From: an uncultured Prevotella sp.
GTDB lineage: Bacteria > Bacteroidota > Bacteroidia > Bacteroidales > Bacteroidaceae
Length of the DNA: 30,022 nt
Assembly: GCA_900556465.1 (NCBI GenBank)
Contig: USPK01000016.1
Coordinates: forward strand, 1 to 30,022
Reading direction: 5' to 3'
Shown: one piece after another, positions 9,291 to 16,355 of the stretch
Layout of the letters: each line of letters starts with the position of its first letter
Position numbering within the stretch: position 1 is the stretch's first letter
Translations under genes and position numbers: made by a program
The notes under the pieces: generated by a model
What the model was told of the DNA's origin: nothing
Databases searched by the model: none
The model's input: only the letters and a program-made list of their open reading frames with translations

Positions 9291-9353
9291 ACGGGCCTTA
9301 GCCCCGTCGGCACGGGCCTTAGCCCGCTCGCTACGGGGCTAAGGCCCGTGTTT
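9291..9353. repeat. 21-bp palindromic tandem repeat, array 1 (three units)
   Basis: Three units start at 9291, 9312 and 9333, exactly 21 bp apart. Each is a 17-bp near-palindrome plus a 4-bp spacer. The first core is ACGGGCCTTAGCCCCGT and the third ACGGGGCTAAGGCCCGT. The array lies 28 bp after the stop codon of the DUF2807 gene and about 170 bp before the rlmN promoter. The rest of the 289-bp gap (9354-9525) is GC-rich and shows no gene. The same repeat occurs at 16293 and 29740. Confidence 0.9.
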
Positions 9354-9525
9354 CGCGTCATAGGCCGGGTGCCGCCGGGCGGCAACGCGCGGGGCCGTCC
9401 CCCTCGCCGCAGGGCCGGCCGCCCAGGGGCCGCGGGCACTGGTCCAGACGTCTCGTTTTCAGGGCCCGGCGGCCCCGTCGGCCCACTTTTTCGGGTAGGG
9501 CGGGCCCCGTTCGGATTTTTTCATG

Positions 9526-9533
9526 TAATTTTG
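9526..9533 (+). promoter_or_regulatory. -7 promoter element for rlmN-pdxA and the genes behind
   Basis: TAATTTTG followed by C matches the Bacteroidetes -7 consensus TAnnTTTG. It sits in a short AT-rich patch 19 bp ahead of the rlmN ATG at 9552, giving a leader of only about 10-12 nt. No good -33 box is visible. Confidence 0.55.
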
Positions 9534-9551
9534 CACTCACAATCAGCAACT

Positions 9552-10697
9552 ATGACCGCAACGACCCCCACTTTCACCGACGCGAGAAAGTCCCTGCTGG
9601 GCATGACGCCCCAAGAGCTGGGCGACGTGGTGCAGGCGCTGGGCCTCCCGGCCTTTACGGCAAGGCAGATGGCGGACTGGCTTTACAAGAAGCAGGCTAC
9701 GGACATCGCCCGGATGACCAATCTCTCGAAAGCGGCGCGCGAGCGCCTGGCCGAGGGCTATAAGGTGGGCTGCTCGGCCCCCGTGGACTGCCAGCGCTCG
9801 AAGGACGGGACGGTGAAGTACCTCTACCGCACCGCCGGGGGCCACTACGTCGAGACCGTCTACATCCCGGACGGCGACCGCGCCACGCTTTGCGTGTCGA
9901 GCCAGGTGGGGTGCAAGATGGGCTGCGCCTTTTGCATGACGGGCCGGCAGGGTTTCGCGGCCTCGCTCACCGCGGCCGACATCCTCAACCAGATTTACTC
10001 GCTCCCCGAGCGCGAGCGGCTGACGAACGTCGTCTTTATGGGACAGGGCGAGCCGTTCGACAATCTGGACAACGTGCTGCGCGCCACGCAGGTGCTCACC
10101 GCGCCGTGGGGCTACGCCTGGAGTCCGCGCCGCATCACGGTGTCGAGCGTGGGCCTGGCCAAGGGTCTGACGCGCTTCCTCGAAGAGAGCGAATGCCACC
10201 TGGCCATCAGTCTGCACCATCCCCTGCCCGAGGGCCGCGCGGCCTTGATGCCGGCCGAGAAGGCCTTTTCCATCCGCGACGTGGTGAACGTGCTGCGCCA
10301 GTACGACGCTTTCCGCAAGGGCCCCGCCCGGCCGGAGCAGTCGAAGCAACGGCGCCTCTCGTTCGAGTACATACCCTTCGACGGCGTGAACGACTCGCCG
10401 CGCCACGCGCAAGCCATCGTCGACCTGTTGCGCGGCCTGGACTGCCGCATCAACCTTATCCGCTTTCACGGCATCCCCGACACGCCGCTGCGCGGCATAC
10501 CGGAACGGCGCATGCTGCAACTCCGCGACTACCTCACGGACCACGGGATTTTCACCACCATCAGGGCCTCGCGCGGCGAAGACATTTTCGCAGCGTGCGG
10601 CCTGCTTTCCACCGCCCGGCAGGAGGCTGAACGGCAAAACGCCGACACGCCCCGCCGCGCGACACGGCGTGAGGATTCCCCGTCCGACAAATCATAA
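9552..10697 (+). CDS. rlmN: 23S rRNA (adenine2503-C2)-methyltransferase RlmN
   Basis: RlmN is a radical-SAM enzyme that methylates A2503 of 23S rRNA, and in known cases A37 of some tRNAs. The 381 residues carry the iron-sulfur motif CKMGCAFC (C121, C125, C128), the GRQGF that follows it, VFMGQGEP and the C-terminal ACG motif with Cys349, the position of the cysteine that carries the transient methyl group. The open frame extends upstream to 9348 through the repeat flank. I chose the ATG at 9552 because it follows the promoter directly and gives the family N-terminus (LLGMTPQEL). The last 25 or so residues are a charged tail. pdxA starts 5 bp after the stop codon, so the two are co-transcribed. 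Confidence 0.96.
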   Translation: MTATTPTFTDARKSLLGMTPQELGDVVQALGLPAFTARQMADWLYKKQATDIARMTNLSKAARERLAEGYKVGCSAPVDCQRSKDGTVKYLYRTAGGHYVETVYIPDGDRATLCVSSQVGCKMGCAFCMTGRQGFAASLTAADILNQIYSLPERERLTNVVFMGQGEPFDNLDNVLRATQVLTAPWGYAWSPRRITVSSVGLAKGLTRFLEESECHLAISLHHPLPEGRAALMPAEKAFSIRDVVNVLRQYDAFRKGPARPEQSKQRRLSFEYIPFDGVNDSPRHAQAIVDLLRGLDCRINLIRFHGIPDTPLRGIPERRMLQLRDYLTDHGIFTTIRASRGEDIFAACGLLSTARQEAERQNADTPRRATRREDSPSDKS

Positions 10698-10702
10698 CAC
10701 CT

Positions 10703-11857
10703 ATGACGCTTAACAATCATACGCACAACTTTACCCCCGACGAGCCGGCCAGCGCGGCAGCCCCCAAGCGGCTGCTCCGCGTGGGCATAACGCAAGGGGA
10801 TACCAACGGAGTCGGTTACGAACTGATTCTGAAAACTTTCTCCGACAGCGGCATGTTCGAGCTCTGTTTGCCCGTGGTCTATGGCTCGGCCAAGGTGGCT
10901 ACGTACCACCGCAAGACGCTGGGCATGGAGATGAATTTCCACATCATCCACTCGGCAGCCGAAGCCGTCGCGGGCCGTCTCAACCTCGTGAACTGCATCG
11001 AGGAAGATGTGAAGGTGGAACTGGGCAAGGCCACCCGCGAAGCCGGACTGGCCGCCTACGCCGCCCTGGAGAGCGCCACGGAAGCGCTCCGGGCGGGCGA
11101 AATCGACGTCCTGGTCACGGCGCCCATCTGCAAGTCGACCATCCAAAGCGATGACTTCCACTTCGCCGGACACACGGAGTACCTGAAGGACCGCATAGGC
11201 GACGGGGCCGAGCCCCTGATGGTGCTGACCAACAGCCTGATGCGCGTGGCCCTCGTCACGACCCACTTGCCCGTGAAAGACATCGCCGCCCACCTGTCGC
11301 AGGAGCTGATTCTGGAGAAAATAAAGCAGCTCTACCGGAGCCTGCGCCACGACTTCCTGCTGCCGGCCCCGCGCATAGCCGTCCTGGGCCTCAACCCGCA
11401 CAACGGCGACGACGGGACACTGGGCTCGGAGGAGAAGGACATCATCCGGCCGGTCGTCGAGGCCGCAGTAGCGGAGGGGCTGCAATGCTTCGGCCCCTAC
11501 TCGAGCGACGGCTTCTTCGGCGCAGGGCTCTACCGCCACTTCGACGCCGTTCTGGCCATGTATCACGACCAAGGGTTGGCGCCTTTCAAGGCCCTGTCGA
11601 TGGACGACGGGGTGAACTTCACGGCGGGCCTTCCCTTTGTCCGCACGTCGCCCGACCACGGGACGGCGTTCGACATCGCCGGGAAGGGCGTGGCCTCACC
11701 GTCCTCCTTCCGCCAGGCCCTGTTCACGGCCATCGACATCTACCGCAACCGGGAAGCCGACGACGAGGCGCACCGCAATCCCCTTCAGAAACTTTACCAC
11801 GAACACCGCGAGGACGGCGACCGCCAGCGCCACATTCAAGCAGAAAAGACAGAATGA
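10703..11857 (+). CDS. pdxA: 4-hydroxythreonine-4-phosphate dehydrogenase PdxA
   Basis: PdxA oxidises 4-phospho-hydroxy-L-threonine in pyridoxal 5'-phosphate synthesis. The 384 residues show the N-terminal GITQGDTNGVGYE motif, GHTEYL near 156-161, LGLNPHNGD (H233), MYHDQGLAPFK (H288) and RTSPDHGTAFD. H188 (TTHLP), H233 and H288 have the spacing (45 and 55 residues) of the three metal-binding histidines of the E. coli enzyme. It is about 55 residues longer than the E. coli protein, partly from a 22-residue N-terminal extension. Its stop codon overlaps the start of the next gene in ATGA (11854-11857), indicating translational coupling to the nucleotidyltransferase. Whether that reflects a joint function is unclear. 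Confidence 0.95.
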   Translation: MTLNNHTHNFTPDEPASAAAPKRLLRVGITQGDTNGVGYELILKTFSDSGMFELCLPVVYGSAKVATYHRKTLGMEMNFHIIHSAAEAVAGRLNLVNCIEEDVKVELGKATREAGLAAYAALESATEALRAGEIDVLVTAPICKSTIQSDDFHFAGHTEYLKDRIGDGAEPLMVLTNSLMRVALVTTHLPVKDIAAHLSQELILEKIKQLYRSLRHDFLLPAPRIAVLGLNPHNGDDGTLGSEEKDIIRPVVEAAVAEGLQCFGPYSSDGFFGAGLYRHFDAVLAMYHDQGLAPFKALSMDDGVNFTAGLPFVRTSPDHGTAFDIAGKGVASPSSFRQALFTAIDIYRNREADDEAHRNPLQKLYHEHREDGDRQRHIQAEKTE

Positions 11858-12567
11858 AATTTGCCATTATCGCAGCCGGCGAGGGCTCCCGCCTCAGCCA
11901 GGAGGGAATAGACCTGCCCAAGCCGCTCGTACGCATCGACGGCGAGCCGATGATTGACCGGCTCGTCCGCATCTTTAATGAGAACGGCGCCGAGGAGGTC
12001 TGTATCATCGTCAACCGGCTCCACCCGCAGACGGAAGCACACGTGCGCCAGCTGGCCAGGTCCGGGACGGGGGCGCCTATCCGCATTGTCGTCAAGACTA
12101 CGCCCAGCTCCATGCACAGCTTCTTCGAGCTGAGCCCGTACCTGGGCGACCGGCCCTTCTGCCTAACGACGGTCGACACCATCTTCCGCGAGGACGAGTT
12201 CGGCCGGTTCGTGGAGGCGTTCCGCCAGAGCCAGGCCGACGGACTTATGGGCGTGACGGACTTTGTCGACGACGAGAAGCCGCTCTACGTAGGCACCGAC
12301 GCCGACCTCCACATCACGGGCTTTCACGACAACGACGAGGGCGACCGCTACATATCGGGCGGCATCTATGCCCTGCGCCCCATCGCCCTGACCACATTGC
12401 GCCGCTGCATGGCCGAGGGGAAGAGCCGGATGCGCAACTTCCAGCGCGCCCTGATCGAGGACGGCCGGCGGCTGCAAGCCTGGCCCTTCAGCAAAGTCCT
12501 GGACGTGGACCACGCCAGCGACATCCGCAAAGCCGAACAATTCCTCAACGAAACGAAAGCCGTATGA
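11854..12567 (+). CDS. Sugar- or polyol-phosphate nucleotidyltransferase (NTP transferase family)
   Basis: The 237 residues form a single nucleotidyltransferase domain, which transfers NMP from an NTP to a phosphorylated sugar or polyol. Visible motifs are AIIAAGEGSRL (nucleotide loop at 5-14), LPKPL (21-25), D108 in LTTVDT (metal ligand position) and D218 in VLDVDH (second metal Asp). No left-handed beta-helix acyltransferase or hexapeptide tail is present, so it is not of the GlmU or GlgC type. The start is set by the ATGA overlap with pdxA, and its own stop overlaps the ATP-grasp gene the same way (12564-12567). The neighbour two genes down is a CDP-alcohol phosphotransferase. The same pair of domains is fused in archaeal CDP-inositol enzymes, which makes a CDP-activating role plausible. 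The substrate is not readable from the sequence. Confidence 0.85.
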   Translation: MKFAIIAAGEGSRLSQEGIDLPKPLVRIDGEPMIDRLVRIFNENGAEEVCIIVNRLHPQTEAHVRQLARSGTGAPIRIVVKTTPSSMHSFFELSPYLGDRPFCLTTVDTIFREDEFGRFVEAFRQSQADGLMGVTDFVDDEKPLYVGTDADLHITGFHDNDEGDRYISGGIYALRPIALTTLRRCMAEGKSRMRNFQRALIEDGRRLQAWPFSKVLDVDHASDIRKAEQFLNETKAV

Positions 12568-13454
12568 AGATACTTGGCATCAGTCGTTCTCCGCGCTTCT
12601 CGCCTAACTCCGTCGCCCGCGACAGAGCCATCTTTCAGGCCGTCGCAGGCGAACTGCGCCGCAGAGGGCACGACGTGGCGACGGTCTGCGAGGACGATTT
12701 CCGCGACACGGGCCGCGCCGAAGCCGTCTTTACGATGGGCCGCGACACGCACTTTCTCACGGCGTTGGCCCACACGGCCGGCGTCCCCGCCATCAATTCC
12801 CCCGCCGCGCTGCTGACGGCCACGCGGACCGCCCTTACGCAGCGGTTCGAGGCGGAGGGCATCCCCATTCCGCGGAGCTACACGTTCCGCACGGCGTCGC
12901 TCGACCCGTCGGCCGTCCGCGCTTTCCGCGAGACGTGCGGCGAGGGTCTGTGGCTCAAGCGCGGCGATGCCTGCGCCCAGTCCGCCGAAGACGTGCGCTT
13001 TCTCCAGGATGCCGGCGGGCTGCGTGCGGCCCTCGACGACTTCGCCCGCCGCGACATTGCCGACGGCGTACTCTGCGAGCACGTGAGCGGCGACCTCGTC
13101 AAATTCTACGGCGTGGAGGGCACAGACTTCTTCTACCTGTACTACCCCACCGAGGGGAAGAACTTCAGCAAATTCGGACTGGAGAAAATCAACGGCGCCC
13201 CGACGGGCTTCGCCTTCAGCACGCAGGCCCTGAAAGCCTGCGCCGACCGCGCGGCCCGCCTGAGCGGCTTCATTGTCTATGGCGGCGACGCCATCGTCCG
13301 GCGGGACGGCAGCTTCGTGCTTATAGACTTCAACGACTGGCCCAGCTTCTCGCGCTGCTACAACGAGGCCGCGCGGGCCATCGCCACCCGCGTGGACCTG
13401 CTGGGCAACGGACAGCGCCAACGGGCCGTACAATCCGCATACTATTATTTATAA
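12564..13454 (+). CDS. ATP-grasp family enzyme, kinase- or ligase-like
   Basis: This 296-residue cytoplasmic protein has the ATP-grasp layout: an N-terminal Rossmann-like part (1-95), a lid with the ATP-binding Lys at about 132 (WLKRGDACAQ), the adenine-side EHVSGDLVKFYGV (172-184) and the metal-binding end. In that end D242 (GGDAIV), D255 and N257 (LIDFNDWPSF) line up with the D, E/D and N metal ligands. Most ATP-grasp ligases have E-x-N there. D-x-N with a following Pro is what I know from inositol-phosphate kinases of the ITPK type. It is coupled to the nucleotidyltransferase by ATGA and lies 13 bp before the CDP-alcohol phosphotransferase. Function unknown: kinase of a polyol head group or a ligase adding an amino acid are both open. 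Confidence 0.78.
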   Translation: MKILGISRSPRFSPNSVARDRAIFQAVAGELRRRGHDVATVCEDDFRDTGRAEAVFTMGRDTHFLTALAHTAGVPAINSPAALLTATRTALTQRFEAEGIPIPRSYTFRTASLDPSAVRAFRETCGEGLWLKRGDACAQSAEDVRFLQDAGGLRAALDDFARRDIADGVLCEHVSGDLVKFYGVEGTDFFYLYYPTEGKNFSKFGLEKINGAPTGFAFSTQALKACADRAARLSGFIVYGGDAIVRRDGSFVLIDFNDWPSFSRCYNEAARAIATRVDLLGNGQRQRAVQSAYYYL

Positions 13455-13467
13455 GTCTTACTTCTTC

Positions 13468-14388
13468 ATGGCTAAGAAAGAAACTCTGGCTGCGACCTTC
13501 AAGTCGCAGGACACCGAAGAATGGCTCGACATACACTTCACCCGTCCGCTGGGACTGTTGTGGGCCCGATTCTTCAACTATTTCAACATCCATCCCAACG
13601 TCGTCACCATCCTTTCGATAATCCTCGGGGTTGCTGCGGCTGTTTTCTTTTATTTTGACGAACTCTGGCTCAACGCCATCGGTATTCTGCTGCTCGTCTG
13701 GGCCAATCTCTACGACAGCACCGACGGTCAGCTGGCGCGCATGACGGGTAAGAAGACGCGCTGGGGCCGCATCCTCGACGGCTTTGCCGGCGACGTGTGG
13801 TTCTTCGCCATATACTTCTCCCTCTCGCTCCGGCTCACGCCCGAATGGGGCGTATGGATCTGGCTGCTCTCCGCCTTTGCGGGCTTCGTCTGCCACGCCC
13901 GGCAGTGCCAACTGGCGGACTACTACCGCAACATCCACCTCTACTTTCTCAAGGGAGAAGGCGGCAGCGAGCTGGACAACTCGCGCAAGCTGACCGACGA
14001 GTTCCAGTCGCTCAGCTGGAAGACGGACGGGGCGTGGAAACTCTTCCTCTTCTTCTACCGCAACTACACGCGCAAGCAGGAACAGGCCACGCCGGCGTTC
14101 CAACACTTCAAGGCGGCCCTCGACAAGCGCTTCGCGCAAGCCCTGCCGCAGGCCTTGCGCGACGACTTCCGCCGCGGCAGCCTGCCCCTGATGAAGTGGG
14201 CCAACATCCTGACCTTCAACACGCGCGCCATAGTGCTCTACGTCAGTCTGCTGGTCGGCCTGCCCTGGATCTATATGCTCTTCGAGGTCACCGTTATGAA
14301 CGCACTCCTTATATATATGCGTGCGCGCCACGAAAAACTTTGCCGCCAACTGCTCGACCATCTCGACACGTATGAAGCCACTGTATAG
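13468..14388 (+). CDS. CDP-alcohol phosphatidyltransferase family membrane enzyme
   Basis: Enzymes of this family swap CMP in a CDP-linked lipid or polyol for an alcohol, making phospholipid head groups such as phosphatidylinositol. The 306 residues have several membrane helices and the signature at 83-109: D83, D86, G87, A90, R91, then G100, D104 and D109. All four Asp are present, but the last two are four residues apart (D104-GFAG-D109) instead of the usual three. An N-terminal basic amphipathic stretch precedes helix one. The long charged loop at about 165-225 is absent in small family members such as PgsA. A downstream gene starts inside its end (17-bp overlap at 14372-14388). The product lipid is unknown; an inositol or related polyol head group is the leading guess from context. 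Confidence 0.86.
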   Translation: MAKKETLAATFKSQDTEEWLDIHFTRPLGLLWARFFNYFNIHPNVVTILSIILGVAAAVFFYFDELWLNAIGILLLVWANLYDSTDGQLARMTGKKTRWGRILDGFAGDVWFFAIYFSLSLRLTPEWGVWIWLLSAFAGFVCHARQCQLADYYRNIHLYFLKGEGGSELDNSRKLTDEFQSLSWKTDGAWKLFLFFYRNYTRKQEQATPAFQHFKAALDKRFAQALPQALRDDFRRGSLPLMKWANILTFNTRAIVLYVSLLVGLPWIYMLFEVTVMNALLIYMRARHEKLCRQLLDHLDTYEATV

Positions 14389-15376
14389 AAATCTCTTCCT
14401 GCTTTTCGGCGTCGCCGCCATTATTGTCATGCTCTGCACGTTCAACGTGGACTACGGCATGCTCAAGGACAAGTTGCCCCGCATCGTAGCCTACATGCCG
14501 CTCGTCGTGGGCGTGTGGGTCGTGGTCTACGCCTGCAACGCCTGGGCCTTCCAACTCATCGTCAACAGCGGCACGCACGACAAGCACCTCTCGTTCCGCC
14601 ACGCCTACAAACTGACCGTGTCGGGCTTTGCCTTCAGCTACACGACGCCGTTCGGCTTCGGCGGCGGCCCGTACCGTGTGATGGAACTTGCGGGCCATAT
14701 CGGCACCAACCGCGCCATGTCGTCCGTCGTGCTCTACTCCATGATGCACATCCTCTCGCACATTTGCCTGTGGACGACGGCCATAGTCCTTTTCATCGCC
14801 TTCTATACGGAGCGCATCGACCCGTGGCTCTGGAGCCTCTTCGGCATTTGCGCCGTCATCCTGGCCCTTATCCTCTACGTCTTCTACAAGGGCTACAAGA
14901 ACGGGCTCATTGTCCGCCTCTACCAGATATTGCTCTACATCCCCTTCGCCAAGCGGCCGGCCCGCAAGTTCTACGAAAAGAACCTGGAGAACATGCGGCA
15001 GATAGACCGCAACATTGCCTATCTGCACGAACAGCCGCGCGCCTTCTACGGCTCGTTGGCCCTGGAGTACGTGGGCCGCGTGTTCAACGCCTTCGAGTAC
15101 TTCTTCATCCTCCAGGCCTTCGGCGCGCCCGTCACGTTCTGCGACGCCGTGCTCGTGCTGGCCTTCTCGTCGCTCATGGGCAACTTGCTCTTCTTCTTCC
15201 CCATGCAGATGGGCGCCCGCGAAGGCGGCCTGGCGCTCATCATCCAGATTCTGGGCTACCCGGGCGGTGCGGGCGTGGGCCTCTTCTCCAGCTTCTTCAC
15301 GCGCTTCCGTGAGCTGGTGTGGATCTTCATTGGCGTCAGCCTGGTCAAGGTAGGCAACAAGCGCATGATGCGTTGA
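14372..15376 (+). CDS. UPF0104 / flippase-like integral membrane protein
   Basis: The 334 residues are largely hydrophobic, with about eight membrane helices, and match the lysylphosphatidylglycerol-synthase membrane-region family (TIGR00374 / UPF0104). The family marks are TTPFGFGGGPYRV (about 91-103), MGAREGGLAL near 284-293 and a C-terminal YPGGAGVGLFSSFFTR with an RELVW helix. Only the membrane flippase-like part is present; the soluble aminoacyltransferase domain of MprF is missing. I chose the ATG at 14372, since the in-frame ATG at 14321 would lie deep in the previous gene. The overlap with the phosphotransferase suggests coupled translation. A role in moving the lipid made by its neighbour across the inner membrane is an inference. 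Confidence 0.85.
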   Translation: MKPLYRNLFLLFGVAAIIVMLCTFNVDYGMLKDKLPRIVAYMPLVVGVWVVVYACNAWAFQLIVNSGTHDKHLSFRHAYKLTVSGFAFSYTTPFGFGGGPYRVMELAGHIGTNRAMSSVVLYSMMHILSHICLWTTAIVLFIAFYTERIDPWLWSLFGICAVILALILYVFYKGYKNGLIVRLYQILLYIPFAKRPARKFYEKNLENMRQIDRNIAYLHEQPRAFYGSLALEYVGRVFNAFEYFFILQAFGAPVTFCDAVLVLAFSSLMGNLLFFFPMQMGAREGGLALIIQILGYPGGAGVGLFSSFFTRFRELVWIFIGVSLVKVGNKRMMR

Positions 15377-15432
15377 GCCCGTGCCCCGCCCCCTCGTTTC
15401 CTCCCGACCAACACTTCAAGCAACCATACGAC

Positions 15433-16179
15433 ATGACTTCCCCTACCACCGACAAGCGGCTGCCGCTCCAGGCCTCCGCCATCTTCTTCGACTACGGCGG
15501 CACGCTCGACACCGACGCCCGCCACTGGAGTCACGTGCTCTTCGAGAAATACCGGCAGGCCGCCATCCCCGTGAGCGAAGCCCACTTCCGCGAGGCCTAC
15601 GTACACGGCGAGCGCACGCTCGGCGCCGCGGCCGTCATCGAACCGACCGACACGTTTCTCGACGTGCTGCGCAAGAAGGTGGTCCTCGAGATGGACTACC
15701 TCGCGGCACAAGGTTACTGGAACGTCCCGGAGGCCGAACGCCGGCGAGCCGCGGCCGACGTGGCCGAGCGCTGCAACGACTACGTGCTGACCAACCTGTG
15801 CCAGACGCGCCGCGTGCTCGAGGAGCTGCAACGGCACACGCTCTGCCTCGTCTCCAACTTCTACGGCAACCTGCCGGCCGTCCTGCGCGACTACGGCCTG
15901 GACCACTACTTCACGGTCGTAGTGGAAAGCGCCGCTGTCGGCATCCGTAAGCCCGACGCCGCCATTTACCGCCTGGCCCTCGAGCGGGCCGGCGTCGACG
16001 CGGCCGACGCCCTTGTCGTGGGCGACAGTTACACGAAGGACATCGTACCGGCCAAGGCGCTGGGCTGCCAGGCCGTCTGGCTCGAGGGCGAGGAGTGGGC
16101 GCCGGCCGAACGGGACAAGTCGCTCCCCGACGCCGTCATCCACCACCTGCCCGAGTTGCTCGACGTCGTGGCCCGCTGA
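15433..16179 (+). CDS. HAD-superfamily hydrolase-like protein lacking the second motif-I Asp
   Basis: The 248 residues have a HAD core with a helical cap (about 35-120). Motif I is FFDYGGTLD: the nucleophile D20 is kept, but the residue two further on, normally the Asp acid/base of phosphatases, is Gly22. Motif II is LVSNFYG, motif III the Lys in GIRKPD, motif IV GDSYTKDI. The Gly at +2 makes ordinary phosphatase activity uncertain; dehalogenase- or phosphonatase-like members also lack that Asp. I chose the ATG at 15433 because upstream codons overlap the flippase gene end. It lies 56 bp after the flippase gene and is the last gene before a strong terminator, so it probably belongs to the lipid cluster. 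Confidence 0.84.
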   Translation: MTSPTTDKRLPLQASAIFFDYGGTLDTDARHWSHVLFEKYRQAAIPVSEAHFREAYVHGERTLGAAAVIEPTDTFLDVLRKKVVLEMDYLAAQGYWNVPEAERRRAAADVAERCNDYVLTNLCQTRRVLEELQRHTLCLVSNFYGNLPAVLRDYGLDHYFTVVVESAAVGIRKPDAAIYRLALERAGVDAADALVVGDSYTKDIVPAKALGCQAVWLEGEEWAPAERDKSLPDAVIHHLPELLDVVAR

Positions 16180-16204
16180 GGCTGGACACCGACACTGGAA
16201 AACA

Positions 16205-16244
16205 ACAAAGGGGGCCGCTTCCCGCAGGAAGCGGCCCCCTTTGT
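16205..16244. terminator. Strong bidirectional hairpin terminator
   Basis: A perfect 18-bp stem (16205-16222 with 16227-16244) with a CGCA loop. The stem ends in ACAAAG on one side and CTTTGT on the other, so a GC-rich helix flanked by A and T runs is present on both strands. It lies 25 bp after the HAD stop codon and 96 bp beyond the ispH stop, so it can end both converging transcripts. Confidence 0.9.
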
Positions 16245-16292
16245 ATGGGTTCGCCGCGTTGCCGGCAAGAGCGCCGGACAGTTGCGCGAGAC

Positions 16293-16355
16293 ACGGGGCT
16301 AAGGCCAGTTTATACGGGCCCTATTCCCGTTTTTACGGGGCTAAGCCCCGTGGGC
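16293..16355. repeat. 21-bp palindromic tandem repeat, array 2 (three units)
   Basis: Units start at 16293, 16314 and 16335, exactly 21 bp apart. The third core, ACGGGGCTAAGCCCCGT, is a near-perfect palindrome. The array lies between the terminator and ispH, and the last unit runs into the ispH coding end, giving its final three codons and stop. The middle unit (ACGGGCCCTATTCCCGT) matches the penultimate unit of array 3 when read on the opposite strand. Confidence 0.9.

Noticed and set aside
9291..9353. CRISPR-like array.
   Set aside because: Units are 17 bp with 4-bp spacers, far too short, and no cas gene is present.
9348..9551. Upstream extension of the rlmN frame to an ATG at 9348.
   Set aside because: It would start inside repeat array 1 and before the -7 element at 9526; the added residues are Pro/Gly/Arg-rich and not part of the family.
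16095..16355. TGLRPV-type heptads encoded by the repeat arrays in an open frame (also on the minus strand at 9291-9353 and 29719-29844), suggesting a repeat protein.
   Set aside because: The same motif appears on either strand because the unit is palindromic; each frame overlaps real genes or lacks a start, and in array 2 it runs antisense to ispH.
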